Shown here one piece after another: positions 1-9,141 of a stretch of 64,000 bases of DNA. The notes beneath the pieces were generated by a model. It had not been told where the DNA came from, made no database searches, and worked only from the letters and a program-made list of their open reading frames with translations. How positions within the stretch are numbered: the stretch's first letter is position 1; each line of letters begins with the position of its first letter. This stretch comes from Clostridiales bacterium (GTDB lineage: Bacteria; Bacillota; Clostridia; Oscillospirales; Oscillospiraceae), in NCBI GenBank assembly GCA_004556755.1, contig SFFW01000006.1:119079-183078 (forward strand). The letters are read 5' to 3'. A program made the translations under genes and the position numbers.

Positions 1-1299
1 GTCATAGGCAGCGAGGGCATACCCTTTGAGGTGCAGATACGCACTTGGGATATGCACCGCACCGCCGAATACGGCATCGCCGCCCATTGGAAGTACAAGA
101 TGGGCGACACCGGCGTTAAGACCGGCGACGAGGAGAAGTTTGCTTGGGTGCGCAGGCTGCTTGAAAGCCAGCAGGAGTCCGACGCAACGGACTTTTTCCA
201 CAACCTGAAAATCGATATGTTCGCCGACGAGGTGTTCGTTTTCTCACCGAAGGGCGACGTTATAAATCTTCCCGCAGGGGCGACGCCCATCGACTTTGCC
301 TACAGCATACACTCCGCCGTCGGCAACAGCATGGTGGGTGCGTCGGTAAACGGCAGGATAGTCACCTTTGACCACGTTCTCCAAAACGGCGACATCGTGG
401 AGGTGCGCACGGCGAAGAATGCGCCGGGGCCGAGCCGTGACTGGCTGAACATCGCAAAAAGCGGCTCTGCGAGAACGAAGATCAAGCAGTGGTTCAAAAA
501 AGAGCGCCGTGAGGAGAACATCGTCCGAGGCAAGGAGATGTTCGAGGCGGAGCTTAAAAACAGGGGACTGCGCCCGGAGGAGATAAGCGACGATGAGGTG
601 CTGCCTCTGCTGCTTAAAAAGGTCTCCTGCGCAAGCCTTGAGGAGCTGTACGCCTCCATCGGCTACGGCGGAATGACCGCCACGAGAAGCGTCAACCGCA
701 TGAAGGACGAGCTTCTGCGTCTGCACCACGCAAGCGAGAAGAAGACCGTGCTTGACAAGGTGACCGAGGCGGCGGAGCGCCGTGAAACTCAGGCGAAAAA
801 GAAGGTAAAGCCCGTCCACGGCGTGCTTGTCGAGGGGCTTGACAACTGCCTTATAAAGTTCTCACGCTGCTGCACCCCCATCCCCGGCGACGAGATCGCA
901 GGCTTCATCACGAGGGGGCAGGGCGTGTCGATACATCGCTGCGACTGTGAAAATTACATCCGCCGGAGCGCCCACCCGGAGGGCGAGGGTCGCTGGATAA
1001 AGGTCGAGTGGGCGGACGATATAAATGAAGCCTACACCACGACGATCAAGGTCGTCTCGCACGAGCGCAGCGGTCTTATCATGGACATTGCGACGGCGCT
1101 CAACGCCCTGAACGCCAAGGTGCGGAGCATGAACGCAAGAGACATCGAGGGCAGCAAATCCGTCGTGAGCATAACGCTTGAGGTGAAGAATTTGGATGCC
1201 CTGCGGACGGTCATCAACAGGATTTCCTCGATACGGGGCGTCAGTGAGGTCAGCAGAAACGGAAGGAGAAAAAATGAGAGCGGTACTGACGAGAGTTGA
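1..1299 (+). CDS. RelA/SpoT-family (p)ppGpp synthetase/hydrolase, 3' part
   Basis: This is the C-terminal part of a long Rel/SpoT stringent-response protein; its start lies left of the window and frame 1 is open from base 1. The first residues hold the end of the synthetase domain (motif EVQIRTWDMHRTAEYGIAAH). A TGS domain follows at about residues 77-136, then a helical linker, a Cys-rich region (CCTPIPGDEIAGF and HRCDC) and an ACT domain in the last 75 residues. Rel proteins make and degrade (p)ppGpp and sense starvation at the ribosome through this C-terminal half. Whether the hydrolase domain is intact cannot be seen. The last 26 nt overlap the start of dtd, the classic rel-dtd arrangement of Firmicutes. 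Sure of the family; rel versus relA/spoT cannot be separated here. Confidence 0.95.
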   Translation, partial: VIGSEGIPFEVQIRTWDMHRTAEYGIAAHWKYKMGDTGVKTGDEEKFAWVRRLLESQQESDATDFFHNLKIDMFADEVFVFSPKGDVINLPAGATPIDFAYSIHSAVGNSMVGASVNGRIVTFDHVLQNGDIVEVRTAKNAPGPSRDWLNIAKSGSARTKIKQWFKKERREENIVRGKEMFEAELKNRGLRPEEISDDEVLPLLLKKVSCASLEELYASIGYGGMTATRSVNRMKDELLRLHHASEKKTVLDKVTEAAERRETQAKKKVKPVHGVLVEGLDNCLIKFSRCCTPIPGDEIAGFITRGQGVSIHRCDCENYIRRSAHPEGEGRWIKVEWADDINEAYTTTIKVVSHERSGLIMDIATALNALNAKVRSMNARDIEGSKSVVSITLEVKNLDALRTVINRISSIRGVSEVSRNGRRKNESGTDES

Positions 1300-1717
1300 C
1301 AGCGCCTCCGTCGCCATCGGCGGCGAGGTGAAGGCGAGCATAGGCAAGGGGTTTCTCGTGCTGCTCGGGGTCCATGAGGACGACACCGCAGAGCAGGCGG
1401 ACAAGATCGCCGACAAGATCTGCGGTCTGAGGATATTTGAGGACGAGGCAGGCAAAATGAACCTGAATCCCGAAACGGCGGGAGCGGAGCTACTTATCAT
1501 CAGCCAGTTTACGCTGTTTGCCGACTGCCGCTCACGGCGGCCGGGCTTTTCCCATGCGGCGAGACCCGAAAAGGCGATACCGCTTTACGAAAGAGTGATC
1601 GAAAACTGCCGCAAGCGGGGCTTTTCGGTCGGCACCGGAGAGTTCGGAGCCGAGATGAAGGTCAGCTCCGTAAACGACGGTCCCGTTACGATAATTCTTG
1701 ATACGAAGGAGCTTTGA
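1274..1717 (+). CDS. dtd: D-aminoacyl-tRNA deacylase
   Basis: This 147-residue protein matches the normal Dtd length. Dtd hydrolyses D-amino acids (and glycine mischarged on tRNA-Ala) from tRNAs in the cytoplasm. The signature motifs are present: SQFTLFA in the middle and NDGPVTI near the C-terminus, which form the active site across the homodimer. The start at 1274 is chosen because MRAVLTRVDSASV is the canonical N-terminus and GGAAGGAGAA lies just before it; an upstream in-frame start would only add rel-derived residues. It overlaps rel by 26 nt and is followed after 2 nt by the MBL hydrolase, so the genes are very likely cotranscribed. Confidence 0.96.
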   Translation: MRAVLTRVDSASVAIGGEVKASIGKGFLVLLGVHEDDTAEQADKIADKICGLRIFEDEAGKMNLNPETAGAELLIISQFTLFADCRSRRPGFSHAARPEKAIPLYERVIENCRKRGFSVGTGEFGAEMKVSSVNDGPVTIILDTKEL

Positions 1718-1719
1718 AA

Positions 1720-2337
1720 ATGCTTATTAAAACACTTCCCGTGGGACAGCTTGAGGCAAACTGCTACGTCGTTACGGACGAGAAGACCCTTGACTGTGCC
1801 GTTATAGACCCCGGCGACGAGAGCAACACCATACTCGATTACCTTGAGGACAACAAGCTCTCCTGCAAGGCAATACTGCTCACGCACGGACATTTTGACC
1901 ATGTGGGTGCGGTGCAGGCGGTCGCCGAGGAGACGGGAGCTACGACCTATATACACCCCGCCGACGAGGGCTACCGTGTGGGCATGAGCGGCATGATGTT
2001 CAGACTCCCCGAAAACGGAAAGACCTACTCCGACGGCGACGTTATAAAGGCCGGCTCGCTTGAGTTTGCGGTGATGTCAACGCCGGGACACAGCCCCGGC
2101 AGCGTGTGCCTCATATGCGAGGACGCACTGTTCACCGGCGACACGATATTCAGAGGCTCCTGCGGCAGAACGGATCTCCCCGGCGGAGACATGGCTGCCG
2201 AGATGCGCTCCATTAAGCGCATATGCGAGCTGCCGGGGGACTATGAGCTGTACCCCGGACACATGGACGCTTCCACGCTTGAGCGTGAGCGGAGATTCAA
2301 CCATTACTGCCGTGAGGCAATGAGCGGAAGATACTGA
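1720..2337 (+). CDS. MBL-fold metallohydrolase (YcbL/glyoxalase II-like)
   Basis: This 205-residue cytoplasmic metallo-beta-lactamase-fold protein carries the zinc motif THGHFDHVG at about residues 52-60, a later metal-ligand His in TPGHSPGS, the bridging Asp in FTGDTIF and a final His in YPGHM. This short architecture without a C-terminal helical domain is that of YcbL-type type II glyoxalases, which hydrolyse thioesters such as S-lactoylglutathione; the true substrate is unknown. An AAGGAG ribosome site at about 1706-1711 supports the ATG at 1720 rather than a TTG 6 nt upstream. It follows dtd by 2 nt, as in many Clostridia. Confidence 0.9.
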   Translation: MLIKTLPVGQLEANCYVVTDEKTLDCAVIDPGDESNTILDYLEDNKLSCKAILLTHGHFDHVGAVQAVAEETGATTYIHPADEGYRVGMSGMMFRLPENGKTYSDGDVIKAGSLEFAVMSTPGHSPGSVCLICEDALFTGDTIFRGSCGRTDLPGGDMAAEMRSIKRICELPGDYELYPGHMDASTLERERRFNHYCREAMSGRY

Positions 2338-2363
2338 TAATAACAGGAGAGAGTGAGAGTAAA

Positions 2364-3320
2364 ATGGATACGGCAATAGTCGTCCTACTGTTTGTTGCGG
2401 GACTGGTTCTTATCATCAAGGGCGGAGACTGGTTCGTGGATTCCGCCGTGTGGATCGCTAATGTAACGGGAATACCCAAGTTCATCGTCGGTGCGACGAT
2501 AGTCAGTTTGTGTACCACTCTGCCGGAGCTTACCGTGTCGCTTTTGGGCGTCGTTGACGGTGAGTACGACATGGCGGTCGGCAACGCCATCGGCTCCGTT
2601 ACGGCGAACATCGGTCTTATCATGGGCATTTCGCTCGTGTGCATACCCTCGGCCGTGAAGCGTGGCAGCTTCTGGCTCAAGGCAACGCTCATGTCCCTTG
2701 CGGCAGCGCTTTTGTGGCTGCTTTGCAGGGGCGGCAGACTTGAATTTCTGCCGAGCATCATCCTGCTTGTGATCCTTGCCGTGTACATTTACGACAATAT
2801 CCGTGACGCAAAGAAGAACATCGGTACCGAGGCGGTGGACACCGCCGACAAAAAGGACGCACCGAAGATGATAGTCCTGCTCGTTGTCGGCGTTGCGGCG
2901 ATCGTCGGCGGCTCGCAGCTTCTCATAACCTACGGCAGCAAGCTTGCGGCGCTGCTCGGCGTTCCCGCTGCGATAATCGGCGTTACCATGGTCGCCATCG
3001 GCACCTCTCTGCCGGAGCTTATAACGACCCTGACTGCCATCCGCAAGAAGGAAGCCTCGATGTCCGTCGGCAATATCATCGGTGCAAACGTCATCGACCT
3101 TGCGCTCATTCTGCCGGTATGCTCCCTCGTGTCCGAGGGCAGCCTTACCATCGGCAGGCAGTCGTATGCACTGGATATGCCCGTCTGCTTCGGCATGACG
3201 CTGCTTGCGATACTCCCGCCCATCATCACGGGCAAGACGCACAGGCTTCAGGGCATCCTGTTGCTTGTCGGCTATGCCGCATACATCGTCGTGCTTGTGA
3301 CCAAGTTCGGCGTTGCGTAA
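2364..3320 (+). CDS. Calcium/sodium antiporter, CaCA family (YrbG-like)
   Basis: This 318-residue integral membrane protein has about ten hydrophobic segments. It shows the internal duplication of the Ca2+:cation antiporter superfamily: the first alpha repeat contains VSLCTTLPELTVS and GNAIGSVTANIG, the second contains VAIGTSLPELITT and GNIIGANVIDLAL. These repeats form the ion-binding site. The protein most likely exports Ca2+ in exchange for Na+ or H+, but ion specificity cannot be read from sequence. It lies 26 nt after the MBL gene with its own GGAGAG site and is followed by a strong bidirectional terminator, so it probably closes the rel operon. Confidence 0.93.
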   Translation: MDTAIVVLLFVAGLVLIIKGGDWFVDSAVWIANVTGIPKFIVGATIVSLCTTLPELTVSLLGVVDGEYDMAVGNAIGSVTANIGLIMGISLVCIPSAVKRGSFWLKATLMSLAAALLWLLCRGGRLEFLPSIILLVILAVYIYDNIRDAKKNIGTEAVDTADKKDAPKMIVLLVVGVAAIVGGSQLLITYGSKLAALLGVPAAIIGVTMVAIGTSLPELITTLTAIRKKEASMSVGNIIGANVIDLALILPVCSLVSEGSLTIGRQSYALDMPVCFGMTLLAILPPIITGKTHRLQGILLLVGYAAYIVVLVTKFGVA

Positions 3321-3341
3321 CATTAAACGAAAATGAAAAAA

Positions 3342-3368
3342 CCGAGGTGCTATGCACCTCGGTTTTTT
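3342..3368. terminator. Bidirectional intrinsic terminator
   Basis: Perfect 9-bp stem CCGAGGTGC/GCACCTCGG with a TAT loop, flanked by A6 on the left and T6 on the right. It can stop both the antiporter transcript (+) and glnN (-), which converge here. Confidence 0.9.
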
Positions 3369-3376
3369 CATGTGTG

Positions 3377-5464
3377 TCAGTTTACGCTGAAGAGTATCTC
3401 GCCGTAGGTCGGCATGGGCCAGTATTCCGCAGAGGTATGTACCTCAAGCTCGTCAACGAGACTGCGGAGCCTTGTCATCGTCGGTATGAGCCGATCACGC
3501 CCTGCGACCGCACGGGTGTAGTTTTCCGGCAGCGCCGACACGTCGGCAATGGCGGCGTCCAGCTCACGGGCAACGTCGCAGCAGGAAGAAATAAGCCGGC
3601 TTATGTGCGCAGCGCCGTCCTTCTCGAATGAGCATTCGATGCCGAGCTCCTGCTTTGAGATCGCAGCGTTTGCAAGCTCCGCCGAGTATGCGCTCACTGC
3701 GGGCAGAATGTCACGCCGCAGCATATGTAGCATGGTCTCCGCCTCGATGCGAAGCACCTTGCAGTAGTTGTCAAGCTTCATCTTATAGCGTGCCGCAAGC
3801 TCGATCTCGGAGTAGACGCTGTGGCGAATAAACAGCTCGACGTTCTTCTGCTCAAGGTATGCGTGGGCGCAGTCGGGGGTGGTGCGGAGGTTTAAAAGCC
3901 CTCTGCGTTCGGCCTCCTTGAGCCACTCCTCGCCGTAGCCGTTGCCGTTAAAGATGATGCGCTTATGCTTGCGGATGACACGGCGGATAAGCTCGTGCAG
4001 GTCGTTTTCAAAGTTGTCGGACAGCTCAAGCTCGTTTGCGTACTGCCGCAGCGACTCCGCAACGGCGGTGTTTATAACGACGTTTGCGCCGGAAATGGAG
4101 CTTGACGAACCCGGCATACGGAACTCAAACTTGTTGCCGGTGAAGGCAAAGGGGGAGGTGCGGTTGCGGTCGGTGGTGTCCTTGGGGAGCTTCGGCAGCG
4201 CATGAACGCCGACCTTTATAAGCTCCTTCTCCTTACCGCCGTAAGGCTCGCCCCGCTCGATTGCATTGAGTATCTCCTCCAGCTCCTCGCCGACGTACAC
4301 GGAGATGACCGCCGGGGGAGCCTCGTCCGCACCGAGGCGCAGATCGTTCGAGGCGCTCGTGATCGACAGGCGCAGCATATCCTGATAATCGTCCACTGCC
4401 TGTATCACGGCGCAGAGCATGAGCAGAAACTGTGCGTTTTCGTAGGGCGTTTCGCCCGGCTCAAGCAGGTTCGCACCCGTGCCGGTGGTCATGGACCAGT
4501 TGTTGTGCTTGCCGGAGCCGTTGACGCCCGCAAAGGGCTTTTCGTGCAGCAGACAGACCATGCCGTGCTTCTTTGCGATCTTCTGCATAAGCTCCATCGT
4601 TATCTGATTGTGGTCGGCGGCGATGTTCGTCGTCATAAACACGGGGGCAAGCTCGTGCTGTGCCGGGGCGACCTCGTTATGCTCGGTCTTTGCAAGGATG
4701 CCGAGCTTCCAAAGCTCCTCGTCAAGCTCTGCCATGAAAGCGGCGACACGGGGCTTTATCATGCCGTAGTAGTGGTCGCCGAGCTCCTGGCCCTTGGGCG
4801 GCTTTGCGCCGAACAGGGTGCGCCCGGTGTACACAAGATCGGGACGGCGCAGGAACACGTCCTCGTCGATGAGGAAATACTCCTGTTCGGGTCCGCAGGT
4901 GGTCTTGACAAAGCCTGCGTCGCCGTTGCCGAACAGTCTCAGCACACGCATACCCTGACGGTTTATCGCCTCCATCGAACGCAGCAGCGGCGTTTTTTTG
5001 TCGAGCGCCTCGCCGCCGTAGGAGCAGAATGCGGTTGGGATGCAGAGAGTGTCGTCCTTAATGAATGCGTAGGAGGTGGGGTCCCATGCGGTGTAGCCCC
5101 TCGCCTCGAAGGTCGCACGCAGTCCGCCCGTGGGGAAGCTGGAGGCGTCCGGCTCGCCCTTTATAAGCTCCTTACCGGAAAACTCCATGATTATTCTGCC
5201 GCCGTCGGCGGGAGCGATGAAGCTGTCGTGCTTTTCGGCGGTTATGCCTGTCATGGGCTGGAACCAGTGGGTGAAGTGCGTTGCGCCCTTCTCGATCGCC
5301 CAGTCCTTCATGGCGTTTGCGACCACGTCGGCGGTGCTGCGGTCAAGCCCTTTGCCGAGCTTTATCGAAAGCTGTACCTGCCTGTACGCCTCGCCGGGGA
5401 GACGTGCCTTCATGACAGAGTCGTTGAACACCATCGTTCCGAATATGTCAGTTACGTTTTTCAA
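3377..5464 (-). CDS. glnN: Glutamine synthetase type III
   Basis: This 695-residue protein has the length of GSIII enzymes, far longer than GSI (about 450). GSIII condenses glutamate, ammonia and ATP to glutamine in the cytoplasm as a dodecamer. Diagnostic segments are GKHNNWSM (about residue 317) and NRTSPFAFTGNKFEFRMPGS (about 430-450), the GSIII hallmark. The start is a TTG at 5464 preceded by AAGGAG at good spacing; no ATG is available before the conserved MVFNDSVMKARLP segment begins. It lies 21 nt after metG on the same strand and ends at a shared convergent terminator. Confidence 0.95.
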   Translation of the reverse strand: MKNVTDIFGTMVFNDSVMKARLPGEAYRQVQLSIKLGKGLDRSTADVVANAMKDWAIEKGATHFTHWFQPMTGITAEKHDSFIAPADGGRIIMEFSGKELIKGEPDASSFPTGGLRATFEARGYTAWDPTSYAFIKDDTLCIPTAFCSYGGEALDKKTPLLRSMEAINRQGMRVLRLFGNGDAGFVKTTCGPEQEYFLIDEDVFLRRPDLVYTGRTLFGAKPPKGQELGDHYYGMIKPRVAAFMAELDEELWKLGILAKTEHNEVAPAQHELAPVFMTTNIAADHNQITMELMQKIAKKHGMVCLLHEKPFAGVNGSGKHNNWSMTTGTGANLLEPGETPYENAQFLLMLCAVIQAVDDYQDMLRLSITSASNDLRLGADEAPPAVISVYVGEELEEILNAIERGEPYGGKEKELIKVGVHALPKLPKDTTDRNRTSPFAFTGNKFEFRMPGSSSSISGANVVINTAVAESLRQYANELELSDNFENDLHELIRRVIRKHKRIIFNGNGYGEEWLKEAERRGLLNLRTTPDCAHAYLEQKNVELFIRHSVYSEIELAARYKMKLDNYCKVLRIEAETMLHMLRRDILPAVSAYSAELANAAISKQELGIECSFEKDGAAHISRLISSCCDVARELDAAIADVSALPENYTRAVAGRDRLIPTMTRLRSLVDELEVHTSAEYWPMPTYGEILFSVN

Positions 5465-5485
5465 TGCGTTTCTCCTTGGGCTTTA

Positions 5486-7438
5486 TCAGCAGAGACGGAA
5501 GCCTGCGGGAACGGAGTCGTCGAGCATCAGAAGATGCAGCTCCTCCTTGCCGTCATGCTCGTGAACTGCGCTTATGAGCATACCGCAGGAATCCTGTCCC
5601 ATCATCTTGCGGGCGGGGAGATTGAGTATCGCCACGACGGTCTTGCCAACTAACTGCTCCGGCTCGTAGAAAGCGTGGATACCGGAGAGAATCTGACGGG
5701 GGGTGCCGGAGCCGTCGTCGAGAATGAACTTTAAAAGCTTGCTGCTCTTTTTGACTGCCTCGCAGGAGATGACCTTGCACACACGCATATCGCACTTTGC
5801 AAAGTCGTCGATGCTCACGTCGGGCAGCACGGGCGGGAACTTGGGAGCGGCTGCGGGAGCGCTCTTGCGGCGCTCAAGCTCCTCAAGAGCCTTGGCGGCG
5901 TCGATGCGGGGGAACAGGGTCTCGCCCTTGTGGACGGTAACGGTGAGCGGCAGAACGCCGTACTTTCCTGCGTTTTCCCACGTCGCAAGGTCGGATGCGC
6001 CGATCTGCGCAAGCGCCTTATCGCAGCTTTCGGGGATGAAGGGGCGGAGCATGGTGAGGGACACCCGCAGCGCCTCAAGCAGATTGTAAAGCACGCTTGC
6101 AAGGCGGGGGCGGTCCTCCTCGTTCTTTGCCAGCACCCAGGGGGCTGTCTCGTCGATGTACTTGTTCGCACGCTGGATGAGGCGGAATACCTCCTCAAGA
6201 GCAAGGTGGAGCTGGAACTTATCCATCTGCGCCTCGTACTTTGCGGCGGTACCTTCGATCATGGAGATAAGCTCGTCGTCAAGCGCATCGGGACGGCGCT
6301 CGGAGGAAAGCTCACCGCCGAAGTATTTCTCGACCATGGCGGTGGTGCGGGAGACGAGGTTGCCGAGGTCGTTTGCAAGGTCGGTGTTGATGGTGGAGAT
6401 AAGCAGCTCGTTTGAGAAGTTGCCGTCGGAGCCGAAGGGGAAGGTGCGCAGCAGGAAGAAGCGCAGCGCATCGACGCCGAACATATCCGCAAGCAGGTAG
6501 GGATCGACGACGTTGCCCTTGGACTTGCTCATCTTGCCGCCGTCGATGACGAGCCAGCCGTGACCGTAGACCTTCTTGGGCAGCGGCATCTCCATGCTCA
6601 TGAGCATTGCGGGCCAAATGATGGAGTGGAAGCGGACTATCTCCTTGCCGACTATGTGAACGTCGGCAGGCCAATACTTTTCGTAGTCGGAGTCGGGGTA
6701 GCCGTCGTTGAGGAAGCCGAGTGCGGTGCAGTAGTTAAACAGCGCATCGACCCAAACGTACACGACGTGACCCGGATCGAAGTCGACGGGGATGCCCCAC
6801 TTGAAGCTCGTGCGGGAAACGCAGAGGTCCTCAAGACCGGGCTTTATGAAGTTGTTTATCATCTCGTTGACACGGGAGGCAGGCTCCAAGAAGGTGCCGC
6901 TTTCAAGCAGCTCCTGAACGGGCTTTGCGTACTTTGAAAGGCGGAAGAAGTAGGCCTCCTCCTCGGCGTAATGCACCTCTCTGCCGCAGTCGGGACATTT
7001 GCCGTCCTTGAGCTGGCTTTCGGTCCAAAAGCTTTCGCAGGGGGTGCAGTACATTCCCTTGTATGCGCCCTTGTAGATGTCGCCCTTGTCGTACATCTTG
7101 CGGAAGATACGCTGCACCGCCTTGCAGTGGTAGTCGTCGGTGGTGCGGATGAAGCGGTCGTTGGATATGTTCATGAGCTTCCACAGATCCAGAACGCCCT
7201 TTTCGCCCTCGACTATACCGTCAAGGAAGTCCTTGGGGCTTTTGCCTGCGGCGATCGCCTTTTCTTCGATTTTCTGACCGTGCTCATCCGTGCCGGTGAG
7301 AAACATAACGTCATATCCGCACATTCGCTTGTACCGGGCTATCGCATCGGTGGCGACGGTGCAGTAGGTGTGACCTATATGCAGCTTGTCGGAGGGGTAG
7401 TAGATTGGGGTGGTGATGTAGAATTTTCCCTTGTTCAT
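5486..7438 (-). CDS. metG: Methionyl-tRNA synthetase
   Basis: This 650-residue class I aminoacyl-tRNA synthetase charges tRNA-Met. It has HIGH at residues 20-23, a zinc-knuckle insertion (CTPCESFW and CPDCG, about residues 128-148), KMSKSKGN at about 301-308, the anticodon-binding helical domain, and a C-terminal OB-fold tRNA-binding domain (about 545-650, starting VSIDDFAKCDMRV) that makes the enzyme dimeric. AAGGAGAAGAG lies just upstream of the ATG. It lies about 20 nt downstream of the vanW gene and 21 nt upstream of glnN, so the three may share transcripts. Confidence 0.97.
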   Translation of the reverse strand: MNKGKFYITTPIYYPSDKLHIGHTYCTVATDAIARYKRMCGYDVMFLTGTDEHGQKIEEKAIAAGKSPKDFLDGIVEGEKGVLDLWKLMNISNDRFIRTTDDYHCKAVQRIFRKMYDKGDIYKGAYKGMYCTPCESFWTESQLKDGKCPDCGREVHYAEEEAYFFRLSKYAKPVQELLESGTFLEPASRVNEMINNFIKPGLEDLCVSRTSFKWGIPVDFDPGHVVYVWVDALFNYCTALGFLNDGYPDSDYEKYWPADVHIVGKEIVRFHSIIWPAMLMSMEMPLPKKVYGHGWLVIDGGKMSKSKGNVVDPYLLADMFGVDALRFFLLRTFPFGSDGNFSNELLISTINTDLANDLGNLVSRTTAMVEKYFGGELSSERRPDALDDELISMIEGTAAKYEAQMDKFQLHLALEEVFRLIQRANKYIDETAPWVLAKNEEDRPRLASVLYNLLEALRVSLTMLRPFIPESCDKALAQIGASDLATWENAGKYGVLPLTVTVHKGETLFPRIDAAKALEELERRKSAPAAAPKFPPVLPDVSIDDFAKCDMRVCKVISCEAVKKSSKLLKFILDDGSGTPRQILSGIHAFYEPEQLVGKTVVAILNLPARKMMGQDSCGMLISAVHEHDGKEELHLLMLDDSVPAGFRLC

Positions 7439-7460
7439 GTTTCTCTTCTCCTTTGTATTG

Positions 7461-9128
7461 TCAAGGCTCCGCCGGAGCCGGGGTTTCGGTGGGGGTCGGT
7501 TCTGCCGAGGGAGTCGGAGTCGGCTCCTCGGAGGGCGTGGGCGCAGGCGACGGGGTCGGCTCCTCCGGCCACTTAATGTTCTCCTCGTGGTAGTGGTAGT
7601 AGCTCGTATCTTCCTTGGTGCGGCTTAACAGCGTACCGTCGGCGGCGTACACGTTGCGGTAGGTGGTGGCATTCGTGCCGATCGCAACGTCGGGATAGCG
7701 GTTGTCGTATGCGGTCGAGGCGGCGTAGGTTATCTCAACGTAGCTGCCGTCAACGTCCGTACCCCAGATCTCCACGGTGAGCGAGCGCTCGGTCATATCG
7801 CATTTTGCGACTATCTTAACGGGGTAGTCCCTGTCATTTTTGAATTTGAATTCCGGACCGCCCCACGAAACGGTGGCGTCCATGCCGTAGGGCAGGTAGG
7901 ACACCGCAAAATAGTGGCAGTCACGGGCGGTTATCTTGAGGTTTGCAAGCAGGGCAGAGCAGTAGAGCGTTGACGACACCTGACATATGCCGCCGCCTAT
8001 CTGCGTGACCTCCTTGCCTCCGGCATAGGCTCCGGCGGGCTTGAAGCCCGCAGCCGAGGTGCGCTTTCCCACAACGTCGTTAAACGAGAAGGTCTCGCCG
8101 GGATTCAGCACCACGCCGTCTATCTTCTCCGCCGCAAGGCGGACGTTCGTGCAGCGATCCGAGGAGCTGCTTTTAAAGGTCGTCGTCTTTGAGCCGAGAC
8201 AGTCTGCGAAAAGCTCGGTGCCGAGCGTTTCGGAGGAAAGCTTCGGCTGAGTGACGGTGAGCGGGATGACGACAAGCTCACCGGGTTTGGCTTTGTCAAA
8301 GAGCTTTGCCGCCTCTTTGGGGTCGAAGTCAAGCCCCGCCTTGCTCTGCGTAAGGCAGTGGTTTTCGGCGTCGTATGCGGCGTCTACGGGATCGCACTTT
8401 ATCTCCTCACGGAGCTTTTCAAAGTCCGGGGTCTCGGCTTCCTCTATCCCGGCGGCGTAGCTTATGCGCTCGTCGCCCTGTTCAAACGCCTTTGCGATGA
8501 GCGAGCAAAGCTCGTCTGCATCGGGCTTCATGCTCTCGGCACCCTTGATGAGGGAGAGCGTCGCCGCCTCCTCGTCGATCTGAGCCTCCGACGCAAGCTT
8601 TTTAAACTCCGAAAGCTCCGACTCGACCTTGGCTTTGAGCGCCTTTTCGTCGACCGCTGCGGTTATCGCAGCGCCGTCGGTCTTTCCGGCTATACATTTA
8701 AAATATGCAAGCAGGTTTTCGAAGGGGTCGTCGCCGTGACCGTAGGCGTATGCCGCCTGCGCCGCTTCTTCGGCGTCGAGCCGCAGTCCGGCATCGTCCG
8801 CCGTGACGGTAAATTCACGGTCGCCGGGGAGCGACACGGTGACGGGGGAGATGTCCCCTCCGTTCCATCCGGCATCGTTTAGCGCTGCCGTCGCCTCCGA
8901 GACGGTCATGCCGCCGAGGGAAACGCCGCCTATGCTGATGTTCGGGTATACGGTGTCGCCGCTGCCGACGATGAAGCCGCCGAGCGCACACAGCGCAATG
9001 ACCGCAGTCAGTCCGAGAACGATGCCCAAAACGACGTTTCTGCCCCGCTTTGAGCGTTTCTCACTTTTCGGAGCCTTCTTTTTCTCTGCCGGCTTGCTTT
9101 TATTCGCAAGGTGTCTGCCCTTTGCCAT
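7461..9128 (-). CDS. VanW-family membrane-anchored protein with PG-binding-4 domains
   Basis: This protein of about 555 residues has a basic Lys/Arg-rich N-terminus, one membrane segment (about residues 30-52, LGIVLGLTAVIALCALGGF), then extracellular regions resembling PG_binding_4 domains and a VanW domain (GETFSFNDVVGKRTS, then GGGICQVSSTLY). It ends in a Pro/Thr/Glu-rich tail that may span the wall. VanW-domain proteins are common in Clostridia and thought to act at peptidoglycan; the biochemical role is unknown. The start at 9128 is chosen because AGAGG precedes it and the longer frame would run into hemW. It starts 13 nt after hemW stops. Confidence 0.85.
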   Translation of the reverse strand: MAKGRHLANKSKPAEKKKAPKSEKRSKRGRNVVLGIVLGLTAVIALCALGGFIVGSGDTVYPNISIGGVSLGGMTVSEATAALNDAGWNGGDISPVTVSLPGDREFTVTADDAGLRLDAEEAAQAAYAYGHGDDPFENLLAYFKCIAGKTDGAAITAAVDEKALKAKVESELSEFKKLASEAQIDEEAATLSLIKGAESMKPDADELCSLIAKAFEQGDERISYAAGIEEAETPDFEKLREEIKCDPVDAAYDAENHCLTQSKAGLDFDPKEAAKLFDKAKPGELVVIPLTVTQPKLSSETLGTELFADCLGSKTTTFKSSSSDRCTNVRLAAEKIDGVVLNPGETFSFNDVVGKRTSAAGFKPAGAYAGGKEVTQIGGGICQVSSTLYCSALLANLKITARDCHYFAVSYLPYGMDATVSWGGPEFKFKNDRDYPVKIVAKCDMTERSLTVEIWGTDVDGSYVEITYAASTAYDNRYPDVAIGTNATTYRNVYAADGTLLSRTKEDTSYYHYHEENIKWPEEPTPSPAPTPSEEPTPTPSAEPTPTETPAPAEP

Positions 9129-9141
9129 ATCGGTTCCTCTT

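Noticed and set aside
4202..5653. 483-codon plus-strand frame
   Set aside because: Antisense shadow of glnN.
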